Shown piece by piece: positions 1-9,830 of a stretch of DNA of 64,000 nucleotides. Every line of letters starts with the position of its first letter. Within the stretch, counting starts at the first letter, position 1. Origin of the DNA: Saccharina japonica (taxonomy: Eukaryota; Sar; Phaeophyceae; Laminariales; Laminariaceae); the NCBI GenBank assembly GCA_008828725.1, contig MEHQ01002047.1:39777-103776 (forward strand), read 5' to 3'. Position numbers and translations under genes: made by a program. Below the pieces are notes generated by a model. That model did not search any database, was not told where the DNA came from, and saw only the letters and a list, made by a program, of their open reading frames with translations.

Positions 1-498
1 GAATACGAATCCCGTCAACCAATCAAACAGCTCCACTCCGCTTGTCACATCAATCAATGCCATCAACCATATATGACTCTTCAACCCACGATGAATCACA
101 ACCAACATGTCGTATCCTAACCGCCACTCACTGCCGCTGATGATGTACAGTAGTCACACTCACATACACATCATTCCAGACAATTTTAGGCTTGTGCAAC
201 GACCACATACATACTACAGTACTGTAGTCGCAGAGCGGCGAACTACTTCCATACTATTATCATTATTTGGCTGAGCTGTGCGACTAGAGTAAGATAGCGG
301 CTTCTGACGAGCTGGGATGATGACCAACACGAGGGGACATGTTGGTGATCAGTGTGCTTCGTCCGTGTGTTGTTGTAACGAGCAAAGCAGGTCGAACAGG
401 CAGTAGATCTTTGGTGATGTCGAAACGGGGCTTGGATCTGGCTTCGTATTATCATTGTAGATTTTTCCCGCTGTGATTGGGTTTGGATGGAGTATCTA

Positions 499-1010
499 CT
501 GCACAGTTTTCGCCACCTTCTGGGCATTGCCCTTTTGATGGAGCAGCTGCTGACACGTTCAGCGCTGACAATCCGTCTGCTCGAAATACCTCGGTTCGCG
601 ACGCGTCCTTATCGGCGCGCCGCTGCTTGTGCAATCTCACAATCTCAGCCAATTTCCTGACGAGAGTGATCTCCGATAGCTGAAGAGCCAGCTCATGTCA
701 CTCGGGCGCTCTTGAAAGCTATGCAGCAATGAAGAAAGGCGAGGTCCTGTTCTTCGATGTCGCTCAGAGGACCTCTTCCGTAAGCGGCCACATCTACGTC
801 GCAGGCCTCGAGTTCGATCTCCAGCTCTGTCCTCCCATCGCGCAGCGTCGCCAACATTTGCAGGCGCCGTCAGTACTCCAGCTCGTCACGGATCTCTTGC
901 CCCCGTGCGGCCTTGAGCATGCACGGCTCTTCCAGCAAAGCGAGACGCTCCTCTTGTACTTGGTCCACTTGACCAACATCATCACCACCACCACCACCAC
1001 CACCACCACT
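499..1010 (-). pseudogene. Decayed coding fragment, helical and charged, no known family
   Basis: This GC-rich block interrupts a satellite unit and reads as protein on the minus strand. It is broken by an in-frame TGA at about 870-872 and by at least one frame change near 660-690. The legible pieces are rich in Glu, Arg and Leu, for example QEERLALLEEP, LATLRDGRTELEIELEA and LRKLAEIVRLHKQRRADKDA-like stretches, which suggest amphipathic helices. The codons favour G or C at the third position, unlike the surrounding repeats. The fragment ends sharply at the satellite sequence near 499. A (CAC)n tract at 977-1008 marks the other side. It could be a captured host exon or part of a transposon gag-like ORF. 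I recognise no domain. Confidence 0.4.
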
Positions 1011-1345
1011 CACACCTTCCATCCTCAAGACTGTCCAACCGCACAGGGCTGACCGGATACTGTCCAAGCCAGATACTTCCTAGCACGCTAGCGTATTAGG
1101 ATGCGTCTAGGCTAGGAAAGGCATCAGTCGAGGACGGTCAAGAGGGGAGCACACAGCTCATGGGAAGAACACGCAGAAATATACCTGGTATATTTATATG
1201 TATTATTCAGTCTCACTCCATACCACAACATCCCGGTGCGGGCACTCGGCAGTAGTGGGAGACGTACGTATTACGTTGATTGTGCTAGCAACGATACTGT
1301 AGATGCATTCGCTCGCGCCACAATCTTACCAAGCAGTCAGCGTAG
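1011..1345. other. No gene recognised; unique spacer between satellite blocks
   Basis: Starts beside a short (CACCAC)n tract. I see no convincing frame, splice pair or repeat match. Confidence 0.5.
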
Positions 1346-1640
1346 AATATGAAAATCCCGTCAACATATCAAACATGTCTACACTCCGCTTGTACACATC
1401 AAAATCAATGCCATCAACCATATATGACTCTTCAACCCACGATGAATCACAACCAACATGTCGTATCCTAACCGCCACTCAACTGCCGGCTGACTGATGT
1501 ACAAGTAGTCACACTCACATACACATCATTCCAGACAATTTTAGGCTTGTGCAAACGACGCACATACATCTACAGTACTGTACTCAAGCGGCGAACTACT
1601 TATACTATTTCATTATTGGCTGAGCTGCGACCATAAGTTG
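1346..1640 (+). repeat. Second copy of the window's first ~290 bp
   Basis: This block matches 1-290 far more closely than the other satellite units match each other. About 75 bases around 1403-1480 match 55-130 almost perfectly. The duplication includes a flank (ATGACTCTTCAACCCACG and neighbours) that other units lack. The differences are mostly single-base insertions or deletions, which looks more like a recent duplication plus sequencing or assembly noise than old divergence. Confidence 0.7.
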
Positions 1641-1954
1641 TCCCCCCCTCCCCCCAAATTATAAGATAAGTTTTCTTATATTAATTCCATAACATCTAGT
1701 ACATATAATGACCTACAAATAAATAAAAATTGGTCTAAGTTTACCCAACCGTTCCTCTACATTGGCACAATAGTGAACCTTACACGTCTCGTGGATCACT
1801 AAGTTCGGTAGTATTTGACGTTTATTATTATAATTTATTTTTCCCCACAAGCCTTCCGATTCTCAGCCTCAGTTGTTCCCTAGGTTAACTATGCATNAAT
1901 GTAAGTACGCCGATCGAATACAAGCTCAAGAATTCGCGATCCGCTCGTGTTTTA
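1641..1954. other. AT-rich insertion in a satellite unit, contains an N at 1897
   Basis: The satellite unit stops after GGCTGAGCTGCGACC and resumes near 1955 at the GGATGTTGACC landmark. The intervening ~315 bp is AT-rich and unrelated to the unit. The single N may be an ambiguous base or a gap marker. No TIRs were found. Confidence 0.5.
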
Positions 1955-2087
1955 TTTTAAGCTATTGTCGATGGATGTTGACCCAGTGGAAGTTAGGTTC
2001 TGTGTGGTTTTGTAACGATCTGACGGTGACTTTGATCTGGGTTGACTGTTATGATTATTACCCGCTGTGATGGGTTTGGATGGAATA

Positions 2088-2871
2088 CGAGCTGGTTCCA
2101 GGAAAAAGCGTAACATTCCACCTTCGGGGAATAAAACAATGAATACACTGAAACTCGCAACACAAAGCATATCCACGAGACCGCATCAACAAGGCGAACA
2201 CATCGGTGAAGCTGGTTTTGGCTTCGGAGCTGTTGTTCGTGAGATACGGGAATTGTTCGTATTACTTGGGAAGGCGTTGTTGTATAGGGATTTAAGCTGC
2301 CAATACTAAAATCCATATGATTCTTCTCTCGGCCATAATTCAGCCAATACGTGGAATAATTAGACGCTAGACGTGTTGATATGATCGCATCAACAAGGGG
2401 AAGACGTCGATGCCACTTGTTTTGTTATGCGATGCGTACAGGTGTGTACACGTGTGTTATAATAAACGCCTGCTAAAGTACTAGAACAATGTATCGAGCG
2501 CTTTGGAAACCCTAGGGGGACTAATTACTTTCACGGAAATCCCTTTATTAGCGCCCGGATCCAAGAAGAGTTGGAAGACGAACTTTGGCAGGGTTGTTCT
2601 TCACGAGCATACGAAAAACACTGTTGATGGCCTTTTTTATTTTCGTTTTCGTTCGTCAGTAATTTCGGGTCAAAGTTGCCGAAAAATATAAAAAAAAACG
2701 TTAAAATGTACCTCATTCACCAAAAAACCATTTTTTCAAAAAAGGCCATCAATACGTTTTTTCGTATGGCCATGAAGAACAACCCTGCCAAATTTCATTT
2801 TCCACCTCGTTTTCCTTTAGGGCGCAAAAGTCTGAAGACGAAATGTTCCTGCTTTTGTTGGAACCAGCTCG
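2088..2871. mobile_element. 784-bp TA-flanked non-autonomous foldback element
   Basis: The ends are inverted: CGAGCTGGTTCCA at 2088 and its complement ending at 2871. The similarity extends about 35 bp inward. The element sits at a TA in the satellite word GGAGTATCTACT, and TA is present on both sides (2086-2087 and 2872-2873), as expected for Tc1/mariner-type insertion. Inside, arms at about 2570-2638 and 2738-2809 form a second long inverted repeat around a 100-bp spacer. No transposase frame is present. The Tc1/mariner-like label rests only on the TA duplication and the TIRs. Confidence 0.75.
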
Positions 2872-3833
2872 TATCTACTTCGAAGTATTAGTTTCATGTA
2901 TCCTAACCACCACTCACTGCCGCTGATGGTGTAGTAACACTCACATACATACCAGACAATTTTAGGCTTGTGCAGTGAACACATACATACTTTGGCTGAG
3001 CTGTGCGACTACATAAATAGCTACTGTAGCTGGATGTTGACCAAACGAGGCCATGCGCTGGTTGGTCATCATTGGCTTGTCGTTGTTGTTGTAACGATGC
3101 CAAGCAGTCGAAGCAGCAGTAGATCTTTGGTGATAACGTAACGGCGCTTGGATCTGGCTCTTACGTATTATTATTGTAGTTTACCCGCTGTGATCGGTTT
3201 GGATGGAGTATCTTCTACTGTAGTTTCCTGTATCCTAACCACCACTCGCTGCCGCTGATGATGGTATACTGCACTGTAGTCACACTCACATACAACATAC
3301 CAGACGATTTTAGGCTTGTTGTGCAATGAACACATACATACCACATACTTCAATGATAGTATCGTTAATTTGGCTGGGCTGCGTCTACATAGAGAGCTAT
3401 TGTAGCTGGATGTTGACCAAACGTGGCCATGCGCTGGTTGGTCATGGTTGACTTGTCGTTCGTTGTTGTTGTTGTTGTAACGATGCAGTCGAATCAGTGG
3501 ATCTTTGGTGATAACGTAACGGTGTTTGGATCTGGCTCTTGCTTACTATAGTTTACCCGCTGTGGTCCTTTTTGGGTGGAGTATCTATTGTACAGTAGTT
3601 TCCTGTGTCCTAACCGCCACTATTACTGTTGCTGTGAAGTCAAAAATTCACCTATCAGACACATTTGAGCTTGCGCAGTGAACACATACAGTAGTAGACG
3701 CACTCCGGCGAACTACTTCCATATAATTTTGTTGGCTGAGCGGCGAATACATAATATCGATAATAGCTGGATGTTGACCAAACGTGGCCACCATGCGCTG
3801 TGGTTGGTCATATGCTGCTTGGCTTGTTGCATA

Positions 3834-4015
3834 CAGTGCAGGACACCTAATAAGAAACAGGCAAATAATAATGCAGGGCTGATAACCGATAGAAAAAAAA
3901 CGAAGAAATTAATGCGTCGATATCTTGGAATTAGTTAGTGTAGAAAGCACCCTCCCTCGAATAAGAAGTCCAGCCTGGGCCAGCTTTCCTGTTTCGTATT
4001 ATGTGTCCTGTGCTG
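3834..4015. mobile_element. F4 short TIR element in a satellite unit
   Basis: Begins CAGTGCAGGACACCTAATAA and ends with the near-complement ATGTGTCCTGTGCTG. The inner block AGTGTAGAAAGCACCCTC recurs in copies near 52.1 and 52.9 kb. It splits a satellite unit cleanly, so it is an insertion. The target duplication is unclear and no superfamily is assigned. Confidence 0.65.
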
Positions 4016-4190
4016 TGTAACGTTTCAGTCGAAGCAGTGGATCTTTGATGATAACGTGACGGCGTTTTGATCTGGCCTCTATTTTACCCGCCGTACGAGT
4101 AATCGTTTTGGGTGGAGTATCTATTAGTTTTCTGTATCCATCCACAACCTCGATCAACAACCGGGTGAGCCAGCGACCACCACAGCGGGG

Positions 4191-6593
4191 ATGGCGACGT
4201 TGTTTGCCAATGCCCTCCTCGACGCGGCGCAGACGGTACTACCCGAGGAACCGCGGAGACGACGCACGCAGGAGTGGTGTGAGACCCCAGTGACGAGAGC
4301 AGCTTTGGAGAAGGCCCTTGCCAAGCGGCGGGAAGCGCGCCGCGCGATGAGGGACAATTGGACCACAGCGACATGGAGGACCCTCAAAGCAGCATGTAAG
4401 GGAGTGACCGCAGCAGTCGAAACGGGCATTTATGCCCACCTTGACAAGTACGTGGCGGAGCTCGAAGCGGTCTACAAGGACCGCGACATGAGAGGGCTGT
4501 ACAAACACCTTAAGAGATCAGTGGGCCTCAGCGGGAGACAAGCGGGGGGACAGCAGTTCGTCACGGACGAGAAAGGCGTGCTGCTCCGGAACAAGGAAGA
4601 CATCCTCCAGCGGTGGGCGGGATTCTTCGGCACCCTCCTCAACACCAAGTCCCCCACCCTGAACCCAGACATCGCCGAAAAAGTGACGCAACGACCAGCG
4701 ACGCGAGCCACCCGACGGTTGGGAGCGGCGCCAGACCTCGAGGAGGTGGAACGGGCAACGAAAGGCCTGCAGAACTGGAAGGCACCCGGCCATGACCCCC
4801 TCCCTGCCGAGTTGCTCAAGATCGATGACGACGAACCCGTCGTCCTGGAGCGCCTTCATGCCATCCTCGTCGACGTGTGGAACGGAGGAGAAATCCCGCA
4901 AGAGTGGAAGGATGCAACCATCAAAGTGCTGTACAAGAAGGGCGACCGGTCCAACTGCAACAACTTCAGGGGGATCTCGCTACTATCGCACGTAGGAAAA
5001 GTCCCCGCCAAACTCATCACCAACCGCCTAAGCGCCTTCTGCGAAGCCAACAACATCCTCCCGGAGGAACAGTGCGGCTTCCGCCCTGGTCGATCCACAG
5101 TATGCATGCTGTTCGTCGTGCGCCGACTCCAGGAACTAGGGCGGAGAAGGAGAATACCGTTCTACATGTGCTTCGTCGACCTACAGAAGGCCTATGACTC
5201 GGTGGACCGAGAGCTGCTATGGAAGGTGCTGGCCAGGGCCGGGATTCCTGCGGAGATGGTCGCCGTCATCCGCCAATTCCACGACGGAATGCGGGCTCGG
5301 GTGCGCATGGACGATGGAGAACTGTCGGACTGGTTCTTGGTCACGCAGGGCTTGCGACAAGGGTGTGTGCTGTCCCCACTGCTGTTCAACGTTTTCTTCG
5401 CCGCGGCCCTAGAGGTCATTATCGTACGATTCAGCGAGGACGATGGTATCATGCAGAACCTAGTGTTCCTGAAGGAGGAGACGGGAGCGGGGACGGAGAC
5501 ACCACTCGACCGCGTACGGAGGGCGGTGTGGGGGATGCTGTATGCCGATGACGCCGGCGTTGTATCGAGGTCCGCCGACGGACTGGCGAGGATGATGACC
5601 ATTATCGTGCAGGTGTTTGGGGAGTTCGGGCTGACGGTGTCGGAGAAGAAGACGGAGACTCTCCTGATGCGCGTAAAGGAGAAGCAGCCAACACCGCCCC
5701 CGCCGCCGCTGATCATCGAAGCAGCGGGGCAGAAATACACCCAAACCCTCGAGTTCCGGTACCTGGGCGGCCTCGTCAACGAACATGGCGACCTCACCCG
5801 GGAGATCAACTTCAGGAGCAGAGCAGCGTCGGCGTGCGTCAGGAGGTATGGCCCGGAGCTCTTCGATAGGCCGGGAGCACCGTTTCGACTCAAGGCCCGC
5901 CTGCTTCAAGCGGAGGCGATGGAGGCACTGCTGTACGGTTGCATGACATGGGCCCCACGTCGCGACCACTACCGACTGCTGCGGACGATACACCACCGGC
6001 CGCTGCTGCGAGTCATTGGGTACCAGCGCAAGCAAGGCACCTACCGGCAGCTGTCCTACGCCCAGGCCCTGAAGAGGGTCGGGTGCCAGAGCGTGGAAGC
6101 CACTGTCCGGCAGCGGCGCCTGCTGTTCGCGGGGGCCGTGGCAAGGCAGCCAGACGGGCGACTCCCGAAACGACTGATGTTCGGGGAGCTGGTGGGGGGG
6201 AAGGACCCGGGCGCGGGGTGCCCGGAGCGGAACTGGCAGACGTGCCTGAAGGACGACTTCAAAGCGTTCGGAGCTACGCACGGCTCTACGGACGACCAGA
6301 GACGTGTCTTCGGAGTCCCGAATTCAGTTTGGGCGGAAGCAGCGAAGGTGAAGGGAGGAAGGCAGTGGTACAAGGGAGTGCTGCAGGGAGCTGAGAGGTT
6401 TATGACCTCCTGGCACAAGGACGAAGAGGAGGCTAGCCGGAAACGAGCGACCAAGCGAGAAAAAGAGCGCAGCAACAATAAAGAGACACCAAGAACCAAC
6501 GGGACGGGAGGGGTGCGGAAGAAGGGCGAATCGGCGAGGGAAGGAAACAAGCGAGAAATGGCGGACCGAGTGGCGCGATATGTGCCGGATTGA
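4191..6593 (+). CDS. LINE reverse transcriptase (800 aa, endonuclease part missing)
   Basis: RNA-directed DNA polymerase that would copy LINE RNA into DNA at a nicked target in the nucleus. Residues about 1-230 are the charged linker usually lying between endonuclease and RT. The RT core follows: [18 protein letters not shown] and [14 protein letters not shown] near 240-275, [12 protein letters not shown] near 295, the catalytic [10 protein letters not shown] at 328-337, [14 protein letters not shown] at 386-399 and the YADD box at 451-454. FRYLGG at 522 begins the thumb-like region. The C-terminal part (GELVGG, then a conserved Trp/Asp-rich stretch and a Lys/Arg/Glu-rich tail) ends at TGA. 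No N-terminal endonuclease is present. The ATG at 4191 is simply the first Met after the truncation junction at ~4140, so it need not be a native start. The frame is intact with all catalytic Asp residues kept, implying a recent insertion. Codons are strongly GC-ending, unlike the flanks. Confidence 0.93.
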   Translation: MATLFANALLDAAQTVLPEEPRRRRTQEWCETPVTRAALEKALAKRREARRAMRDNWTTATWRTLKAACKGVTAAVETGIYAHLDKYVAELEAVYKDRDMRGLYKHLKRSVGLSGRQAGGQQFVTDEKGVLLRNKEDILQRWAGFFGTLLNTKSPTLNPDIAEKVTQRPATRATRRLGAAPDLEEVERATKGLQNWKAPGHDPLPAELLKIDDDEPVVLERLHAILVDVWNGGEIPQEWKDATIKVLYKKGDRSNCNNFRGISLLSHVGKVPAKLITNRLSAFCEANNILPEEQCGFRPGRSTVCMLFVVRRLQELGRRRRIPFYMCFVDLQKAYDSVDRELLWKVLARAGIPAEMVAVIRQFHDGMRARVRMDDGELSDWFLVTQGLRQGCVLSPLLFNVFFAAALEVIIVRFSEDDGIMQNLVFLKEETGAGTETPLDRVRRAVWGMLYADDAGVVSRSADGLARMMTIIVQVFGEFGLTVSEKKTETLLMRVKEKQPTPPPPPLIIEAAGQKYTQTLEFRYLGGLVNEHGDLTREINFRSRAASACVRRYGPELFDRPGAPFRLKARLLQAEAMEALLYGCMTWAPRRDHYRLLRTIHHRPLLRVIGYQRKQGTYRQLSYAQALKRVGCQSVEATVRQRRLLFAGAVARQPDGRLPKRLMFGELVGGKDPGAGCPERNWQTCLKDDFKAFGATHGSTDDQRRVFGVPNSVWAEAAKVKGGRQWYKGVLQGAERFMTSWHKDEEEASRKRATKREKERSNNKETPRTNGTGGVRKKGESAREGNKREMADRVARYVPD

Positions 6594-6910
6594 CTGTCCT
6601 GGACTGTTTGTTTGTTTGTTTGTTTGTTTGTTTTGTTATTTTTCCCCCTCCCCCCCACCGCCGCACCATTGCACCACCCCCTCGGGATGACGTGTCAATG
6701 TGTTGTCTCTGCGGTCTTGTCTGTGTGAGTGTTTGCTTGTACTTTTGACTTGTCTCTTTGTCTTTGTCTTCGTCTTTTTCCCTTCGTTGCTTTTGACCTT
6801 TTGCAGTTACACTGCTCGCAGGCCGGGGGTACATCAATCACACGGGACCATAGTTCCCTTCCCCCGTATCATGTCTGCGTTTATAATCGGGGTGGAGGAC
6901 TCGATTTGTT

Positions 6911-6949
6911 TGCCTGACCGGTGTGAACCCGGCACGGAACACCCCGGCA
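6911..6949 (+). other. Putative conserved stem-loop in the LINE 3' region
   Basis: A 39-nt segment with outer ends TGCC and GGCA and an inner hairpin, CCGG around a 7-nt loop TGTGAAC. Segments of identical length and layout occur at 18589-18627 (minus) and 62791-62829 (plus). Two of the five inner base pairs change together between copies (C-G to T-A), which indicates RNA pairing. A role in RT recognition of the template is an inference from known stringent-type LINEs. Confidence 0.6.
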
Positions 6950-8639
6950 TTATAGGGGCACCAAGATAGAATCAGGGGGCGTGTACCCCCGATTGGTGAT
7001 GTTGACTTTTCCATTTTTATTTTTACCTTCACATAGCGTGTAGAGGGGAGCGGAGGGCTCCAGACTATCTGTTTTTGACTGGCTTTGATCGCTTTGCGGA
7101 CCCTTGGGGTTCCACTTTTATTTCAGTATACCTTTTTTTGGGTAAGTTAGCCTGTGACCACGGGAATCGACCGTGTCAAGTGTTGGATTAGTACGGACAG
7201 ATGGAGGTACTGGATAGAGAGACCGGCACGGTTTCTAATGTGAAGACAACAACAACAACAACATCCTCACTACAAGTACTACCACTGCTGCTGCTGTGGG
7301 TGTAGTCAAAACCACATAGCAGACGATCAGGCTTGTGTAATGAACCCATAGTTGTAGTACTCCGGCTAACTACTTCCATATAAATATGTTGGCTGAGCGG
7401 CGACTACTTATAGATAGCTTGTTGGATGTTGACCAAACGTGTCCATGCGCTGGTTGGTCATGCTTGTCTTGCTTGTTGTTGTTGTTGTAACGATGCAGTC
7501 GAATCATCAGTGAATCTTTGATGCTAACAAACAAGCGTTTGGATCTATCTGACTCTACTTATTATTATTGTAGTTTTTACCCGCTATGATCGTTTAGGAT
7601 GGAGTACGTATCTATTGTGTTTCTATGCCCTAACCGCCACCAGTGCTGTTGCTGTCATCACACGCACCATATCGTACATCCAGGCCTGCTTGTGTAAGGA
7701 ACACATAGTTGCACGCCGGCGAATCCCTTCTGCATCTATCTTTTGTTCGGCAGAGGGGCGACTACATAGATACAGTAGATAGATAGCTATACTTGGATGT
7801 TGATCACACGTGGGCACGGGCTGGTTGGTCATACTTGGCTTGTTGTGTAGCAATGCCGCCGTCAAAGTAACGAATATTTGCTTCTAGCGAAACAGTGCTC
7901 GAAGCTGGATCTTCTACAGTTTACCCGTTGAGTTATTATGTTCGATTGGCGTATCGGTTACTCTTTTGCATGTATCTTAGCCCTCACCACTCTAATCAAA
8001 CTCACATGCGAGACTATTCAACAATCGCTCGCATTCTGGCGAACTTCAGTACCCCCGAATCTTTTTTTTGGCTGAGGGGCGCGGCCACGCATACAGTGTT
8101 GACCAAAAACATGCCATGGACTGGTTGGTCATACCTGGCTTGTTGCAGCGATGCAAAGTATGTACTGAGTCTCGTACAGTAGTTGATATTTGTTGGTAAC
8201 GCAATGGCGTTTGGACCTAGCTCAACAAGTTCACCCGTTGAGATACTTTCGATGATCGGTGTATATATCCATCATGTTCCTGTGCAACCACCACCGCACA
8301 GCAAACATATTATGTTTACCCACATCAACATGCTACAACACACATCAGGCTTACATTCACGTTGTTGTTGTGGGTGCGAGCTACGTACGTACGTGTCTAC
8401 CGTATGACTATGTTTACCTAGCAGCGACTAGATGGCTGCCGTCTACTGCTGCTGGAATAGGTATTGTATGTAGTACAACAACGCTATGTTTCTATCGTCA
8501 GGGCGACTGGCGAGGGTTGGTTACCTCAAGTCTCTCTTGGCGGTTGCAACATCGATATTGCTGGTCATTCTGAGCGCCGATTTGTGAACCGTCCATGCGA
8601 TGGCCTGCATGACGATGTCGATGTTCAGGGTTCATATCG

Positions 8640-9575
8640 ACGGAACCGATCATGATGACGATGGTGATGGTGAGGATGGTGATGATGCTGATGAGGATGG
8701 TGATGATGCTGATGATGATGGTGATGATGATGATGATGCTGGTGGCGATGATGATGATGATGATGATGATGTTGAGGAGAATGCCGATGAGGACGATAAT
8801 CACGTTCGTCACGATGGTGGTAACAATTATGGCGATGATGTCGATGATCATGGTGACGAGAACGATGATAGGGATTGTGATAATCATGATGATGCTGATG
8901 CTGATGAAGCTGGGGATGACGAGGATGATGACGATGATGATCGTGAAAATAAAATGATGAGGATGGTGATGGGGATGATGGCAATGGTGATGATGATCGT
9001 GGTGTTCGCTGGTGGAATGTATAGTGATGACAAAGACGACGATGGCCATGAAAGTCACGATGATAATAATAATGATCGCGAAGACAGAAGCAATAGTCTT
9101 GTTGTCCACAACGGCGATGAGGAAGGCAATTTAGTTGATGATGTTTCGAAGGCGATACAGATGACAATTAACATTTTACAGACTGTGCGAGTGGTGACTC
9201 GGCGACAATCAAGATCAAAACGTGATTATTCATACAATTGCGTATTGATTATGCTGATGGGATGGCGACGGTGACTGGTCGTGATGCTGGGGGTGCTGCT
9301 GATGGTAACGCTGATCTGGCTGCTGCTGATGGCGGCGAGAGTTATGATGATCCTCGTAAAAATTGTCCCTGTGATGATAATGTGACAATCATGGCTATGA
9401 TGATGATGGTAGTAAACGTGATTGTCGTCATGATGCGGGTGAAGACTACAGTGCAGGTAGGCGATGATCTTAACATTGGTATTTGTGTCAATCATGATTC
9501 CGGCGGCAAGGAGGATAATAGCAATGCGATGAATATGGTGAATATCATGGCGACGATGGTTCAGGAATGATCGAT
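8640..9575 (+). repeat. Degenerate GAT-phased triplet repeat
   Basis: Mostly GAT/GNT triplets with frequent substitutions. The phasing keeps one plus frame open as an Asp-rich string and a minus frame open as a His/Ile-rich string. Such frames are expected by-products of a triplet repeat. No flanking coding signal supports a gene. Confidence 0.85.
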
Positions 9576-9624
9576 AATGAATATTGTAGAACTATACTTC
9601 TGGTGTGAACACTGTTTAAGACAG

Positions 9625-9695
9625 TGCCGACGATGATGATGATGATGCTGATGATGATGATGATGATAATGATGATGATGATGATGATGATGATG

Positions 9696-9738
<43 letters not shown>

Positions 9739-9830
9739 GGATAATGATGATGACGAGGATGATGATGATGATGGTGATGATGATGACTATGATGAGGACC
9801 ACTGCGATAGTGACGACGAGATAATACGGA
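9625..9830 (+). repeat. (GAT)n microsatellite
   Basis: Near-perfect ATG/GAT triplet run, purest at about 9630-9745, grading into the degenerate repeats on both sides. Confidence 0.95.

Larger units (their letters stand above)
4140..7263 (+). mobile_element. 5'-truncated non-LTR retrotransposon (LINE)
   Basis: Satellite sequence stops at about 4139 and resumes at about 7264, which brackets a ~3.1-kb insertion. It carries one long RT frame, a (GTTT)n tract just after the stop (about 6606-6632), a ~650-nt 3' region, and a terminal (AAC)n tract at about 7245-7263 in place of a poly(A) tail. The usual upstream endonuclease is missing, so the copy is 5' truncated, as is common for target-primed insertion. 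An exact target duplication could not be fixed because the target is itself degenerate. Confidence 0.85.
1..8420 (+). repeat. Degenerate ~370-bp tandem satellite array (SatA), interrupted by insertions
   Basis: A unit of about 370 bp recurs in the same order: CCTAACCGCCACT, then TTTTAGGCTTGTGCA, CGGCGAACTACTTCC, TTGGCTGAGCGGCGACTA, GGATGTTGACCAAACG, GCGCTGGTTGGTCAT, GATCTTTGGTGATAACG, TTACCCGCTGTGAT, GGATGGAGTATCT. The landmark GGATGTTGACC falls near 3030, 3405, 3768, 7414 and 7790, giving spacing of roughly 363-376 bp. The 3768-to-7414 gap also fits once the inserted elements are removed. Blocks of the unit lie at about 1-495, 1346-1640, 1955-2087, 2872-3833, 4016-4139 and 7264-8420. Units are close to consensus at 2.9-4.1 kb and fade towards 8.4 kb. 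Every unit keeps a small inverted repeat, TGACCAA...TTGGTCA, about 17 bases apart. No coding frame is conserved between units, so this is non-coding satellite-like DNA. Confidence 0.85.
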
